Source of the DNA: Pedomonas mirosovicensis
Lineage (GTDB): Bacteria; Pseudomonadota; Alphaproteobacteria; Sphingomonadales; Sphingomonadaceae
Length of the DNA stretch: 64,000 nucleotides
Direction: 5' to 3'
Assembly (NCBI RefSeq): GCF_022569295.1
Contig: NZ_JAKFIA010000001.1
Span: 1,069,001-1,133,000, forward strand
In this document: piece by piece, positions 61,891 to 64,000 of the stretch
How positions within the stretch are numbered: the first letter of the stretch is position 1
Layout: each line of letters opens with the position of its first letter
Position numbers and translations under genes: made by a program
Notes under the pieces: generated by a model
Told to the model about the DNA's origin: nothing
Seen by the model: the letters and a program-made list of their open reading frames with translations, nothing else
The model's database searches: none

Positions 61891-63342
61891 CTAGCGGCGA
61901 GGCAGTTTCTTCAGTTCGTCGCCCTGCAGGCGGGCGATGTGGAGCACGTTGGTGGAGCCGGGCGTGCCGAAGGGGTAGCCGGCCATGAGGATGATCTGAT
62001 CGCCGCCGTCCGCCAGCTGCGAGCGCAGCGCCATGCGCTTGGACTTGCCGACCATTTCCTCGAAGTTGGCCACGTCGCGCGTGCGAATGGCATGAAGGCC
62101 CCAGACGAGGCCGAGCTTGCGCGCCGTCTCCAGCTTGGGGGTGAGCACCAGAATAGGCGTGATCGGCCGCTCGCGGGCGGCGCGCAGCGCGGTCGAGCCC
62201 GAGGTGGTGAAGCAGCAGATGGCCTTGGCGCTGAGCGACAGGGCGATCTGGCTGGCCGCCGCCGAGATGGCGTCGGCGGTGGTGGCCTCGGGCTGGATTT
62301 CGCTGAAGTGGACGCGGGCCTGGTAGGTGACGTCCTGCTCCACCTGGGTGGCGATCTCATCCATCATGCTGACCGCTTCCAGCGGGTAGGCGCCGGCAGC
62401 GGATTCGGCGGAGAGCATGATCGCGTCCGCGCCGTCGTAGATGGCGTTTGCCACGTCCGACACCTCGGCCCGTGTGGGCGTGGGCGACTGGATCATGGAT
62501 TCGAGCATCTGGGTCGCAACCACCACCGTCTTGCCCTTGGCGCGGGCGCTGGCGACGATCTGCTTCTGGAGGCGCGGCACCTCGGCGATGGGAGCCTCGA
62601 CGCCCAGATCGCCGCGGGCGACCATCACCGCGTCGGCGAGGTCGAGAATCTCATCGAGGCGCTGCACGGCGGCGGGCTTCTCGATCTTGGCGAGCACCCC
62701 GGCGCGCCCCTGGATGAGCTTGCGGGCCTCGGCCACGTCCTCCGGCCGCTGGACGAAGGAGAGGGCGATCCAGTCCGCGCCCTTCTCCAGCGCGAAGGCG
62801 AGATCGCTGCGGTCCTTCTCGGTCAGCGCCGCGAGCGGGATGACCGCATCGGGCACGTTGACGCCCTTGTTGTTGGAGAGGCGGCCGCCCACCATCACGC
62901 GGGTGACGATACGGTTGGGGTGCACCTCCAGCGTCTCCAGCCGGATTTTGCCGTCGTCGAGCAGCAGGCGCTGGCCGGGGGCAAGGGCCGCGAACAGCTC
63001 GCGGTGGGGCAGGTGGACGCGGGTGGCGTCGCCCGGCGCCGGGTCGAGGTCGAGCACGAAGGTCTGCCCGCCCGTCAGCTCAATGGTGCCGTCGGCAAAA
63101 GTGCCGACGCGCAGCTTGGGGCCCTGAAGGTCCACCAGAATGGTGGTGGGGCGGCCCAGCTGGCCTTCCAGGTCGCGAATGCGGGAGATGACCTCCGCAT
63201 GCCCTTCCTGGGTGCCGTGGGACATGTTGATGCGAAAGACGTCGGCGCCCGCTTCGAACAGCGCCCGAATCATTTCAGGCGAGCGGCTGGCAGGACCGAG
63301 CGTGGCGAGAATGCGAACCTTGCGGCGGCGTGGTTTGAACAT
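61891..63342 (-). CDS. pyk: Pyruvate kinase
   Basis: A 483-residue glycolytic kinase forming pyruvate and ATP from PEP. It has RKVRILATLGPASRSPEMI, FRINMSHGTQEGH, LVDLQGPKLRVG, AKIEKPAAVQRLDEI, MVARGDLGVEAPIAEVPRLQKQIV (with the metal-binding and catalytic residues) and TQMLESMIQSPTPTRAEVSDVANAI. The C-terminal regulatory domain is present. The length is normal. It opposes PPDK, also in this window. Confidence 0.97.
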   Translation of the reverse strand: MFKPRRRKVRILATLGPASRSPEMIRALFEAGADVFRINMSHGTQEGHAEVISRIRDLEGQLGRPTTILVDLQGPKLRVGTFADGTIELTGGQTFVLDLDPAPGDATRVHLPHRELFAALAPGQRLLLDDGKIRLETLEVHPNRIVTRVMVGGRLSNNKGVNVPDAVIPLAALTEKDRSDLAFALEKGADWIALSFVQRPEDVAEARKLIQGRAGVLAKIEKPAAVQRLDEILDLADAVMVARGDLGVEAPIAEVPRLQKQIVASARAKGKTVVVATQMLESMIQSPTPTRAEVSDVANAIYDGADAIMLSAESAAGAYPLEAVSMMDEIATQVEQDVTYQARVHFSEIQPEATTADAISAAASQIALSLSAKAICCFTTSGSTALRAARERPITPILVLTPKLETARKLGLVWGLHAIRTRDVANFEEMVGKSKRMALRSQLADGGDQIILMAGYPFGTPGSTNVLHIARLQGDELKKLPRR

Positions 63343-63428
63343 TGTTTTGACGCGCTTATCTCAAATGACAACGGTGACAATATTGCTTAGCAGACATTAC
63401 AGACATAAGGCATAAAGGGAATTCCCAA

Positions 63429-63761
63429 ATGGAGAACGGTCAAATGGACCGGGCGACTCGGACTGAACTGGAAGCGGCGGCGTTCCGGCGGCTCCTCACC
63501 CACCTTCAGCAACGCACGGACGTACAAAACGTCGATCTGATGGGCTGGGGCGGCTTCTGCCGCAACTGTCTTTCTGAGTGGCTGGCGGAAGAGGCCGAGG
63601 CGCGGGGACTGGCGCTGGACAAGCACCAGGCCCGCGAATGGGTTTATGGAATGCCCTACGAGGAATTCAAGGCCCGCCACCAGCAGCCCGCGACCCAGGA
63701 GCAGCTGGACCGGATGAACGCCAGCCTTGAGGTGAACAAGCGCGTGCGCGGCCAGAGCTAA
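63429..63761 (+). CDS. DUF1244-family protein
   Basis: A 110-residue protein. The central block DLMGWGGFCRNCLSEWLAEEA, with two cysteines in CRNC, and the following VYGMPYEEFKARHQ are the family signature. It is found widely in Alpha- and Gammaproteobacteria; a structure is known for the family but no function. It is divergent from pyk. An ATG at 63444 is an alternative start. Confidence 0.85.
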   Translation: MENGQMDRATRTELEAAAFRRLLTHLQQRTDVQNVDLMGWGGFCRNCLSEWLAEEAEARGLALDKHQAREWVYGMPYEEFKARHQQPATQEQLDRMNASLEVNKRVRGQS

Positions 63762-63850
63762 AGGGGGACTGGCCGCAACCCTCTTGTTCAGCCGGACCTT
63801 GGCCGCTACGGATGCCTGTTCTGAAAAGGTTTCCATCAAGGATAGGCGGG

Positions 63851-64000
63851 ATGAGCGAAGTTATTGCGGCCGACCTGTTGCGTCAGCTCATTGAGCGCGT
63901 GGAGCGGCTGGAAGAAGAGAAGAAGGGCATCGCAGAGGATATCCGCGAGGTGTTCGCGGAGGCCAAGGCGCAGGGTTTCGACGTGAAGACCATGCGTCAG
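63851..64000 (+). CDS. gapR: Nucleoid-associated protein GapR / DUF2312 (5' part; runs off the window)
   Basis: The visible 50 residues, MSEVIAADLLRQLIERVERL and onward through EEKKGIAEDIREVFAEAKAQGFDVKTMRQ, match the long N-terminal helix of GapR (DUF2312). In Caulobacter GapR clamps overtwisted DNA ahead of replication and transcription forks. The ribosome site AAGGATAGGCGGG precedes the ATG. The remainder of the gene is beyond the window. Confidence 0.88.
   Translation, partial: MSEVIAADLLRQLIERVERLEEEKKGIAEDIREVFAEAKAQGFDVKTMRQ

Overview
The window is a dense, GC-rich chromosomal segment of an alphaproteobacterium, most like the Sphingomonadales. The evidence is the gene order: rnpB next to a complete dcw cluster, trmL-hemF beside the cytochrome bc1 operon petABC, a TonB-ExbB-ExbD-ExbD-TPR cluster, and gapR. 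I see no phage, transposase, CRISPR array or tRNA gene. Nearly everything is housekeeping, so the less expected signals lie in the intergenic DNA and in three broken reading frames.

Layout. 1-2936: a gene tail, djlA-like, an EamA exporter, a peptidoglycan amidase and a small lipoprotein. 3062-3454: RNase P RNA. 3600-22429: the dcw cluster mraZ-rsmH-ftsL-ftsI-murE-murF-mraY-murD-ftsW-murG-murC-murB-ddl-ftsQ-ftsA-ftsZ, mostly joined by 4-base ATGA overlaps. It makes lipid II and the divisome core and ends at a good intrinsic terminator. 22600-23033: a gene-free stretch with a run of hairpins ending in a terminator, a candidate small RNA. 23062-25516: hemF, trmL and a paraoxonase-like protein on the minus strand. 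25713-29924: petABC, then mtnP-apt (methylthioadenosine and adenine salvage). 29984-33096: a MaoC protein, ychF, pth and rplY on the minus strand. 33359-39237: glyQS and ppdK. 39520-41620: a Kef-type antiporter and an exported rubrerythrin-like protein. 41839-46169: uvrC, folB, a FolM-like reductase and an exported unknown protein, with DnaA-box-like sites between uvrC and folB. 46573-50410: the TonB/ExbBD energy-transduction operon with a TPR protein. 50938-54941: gpmA, a ferredoxin-reductase-like flavoprotein, an M14 carboxypeptidase and a DUF4136 lipoprotein. 55235-57798: galE and pgi. 58003-64000: a metallophosphatase, rpmJ, a HAD hydrolase, a DUF885 protein, pyk, a DUF1244 protein and the start of gapR.

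Two signals stand out. First, murD, pth and a HAD hydrolase each carry a single-base frameshift, and all three sit at the same plus-strand word, GATCTC. Dropping the T after GATC restores a family-typical protein every time. This looks like a systematic sequencing or consensus error rather than three mutations, two of them in essential genes. Second, four intergenic elements of about 155-166 bp share palindromic inner ends (C-rich, then TTCGTTTT..CGGGCCG) and are bounded by hairpins. All lie downstream of genes, three of them between convergent genes, and simpler single-hairpin versions occur at two other convergent junctions. I do not recognise this as a named repeat family. A 29-base palindrome over an extended -10 promoter in front of the rubrerythrin-like gene is a good candidate for an uncharacterised operator.
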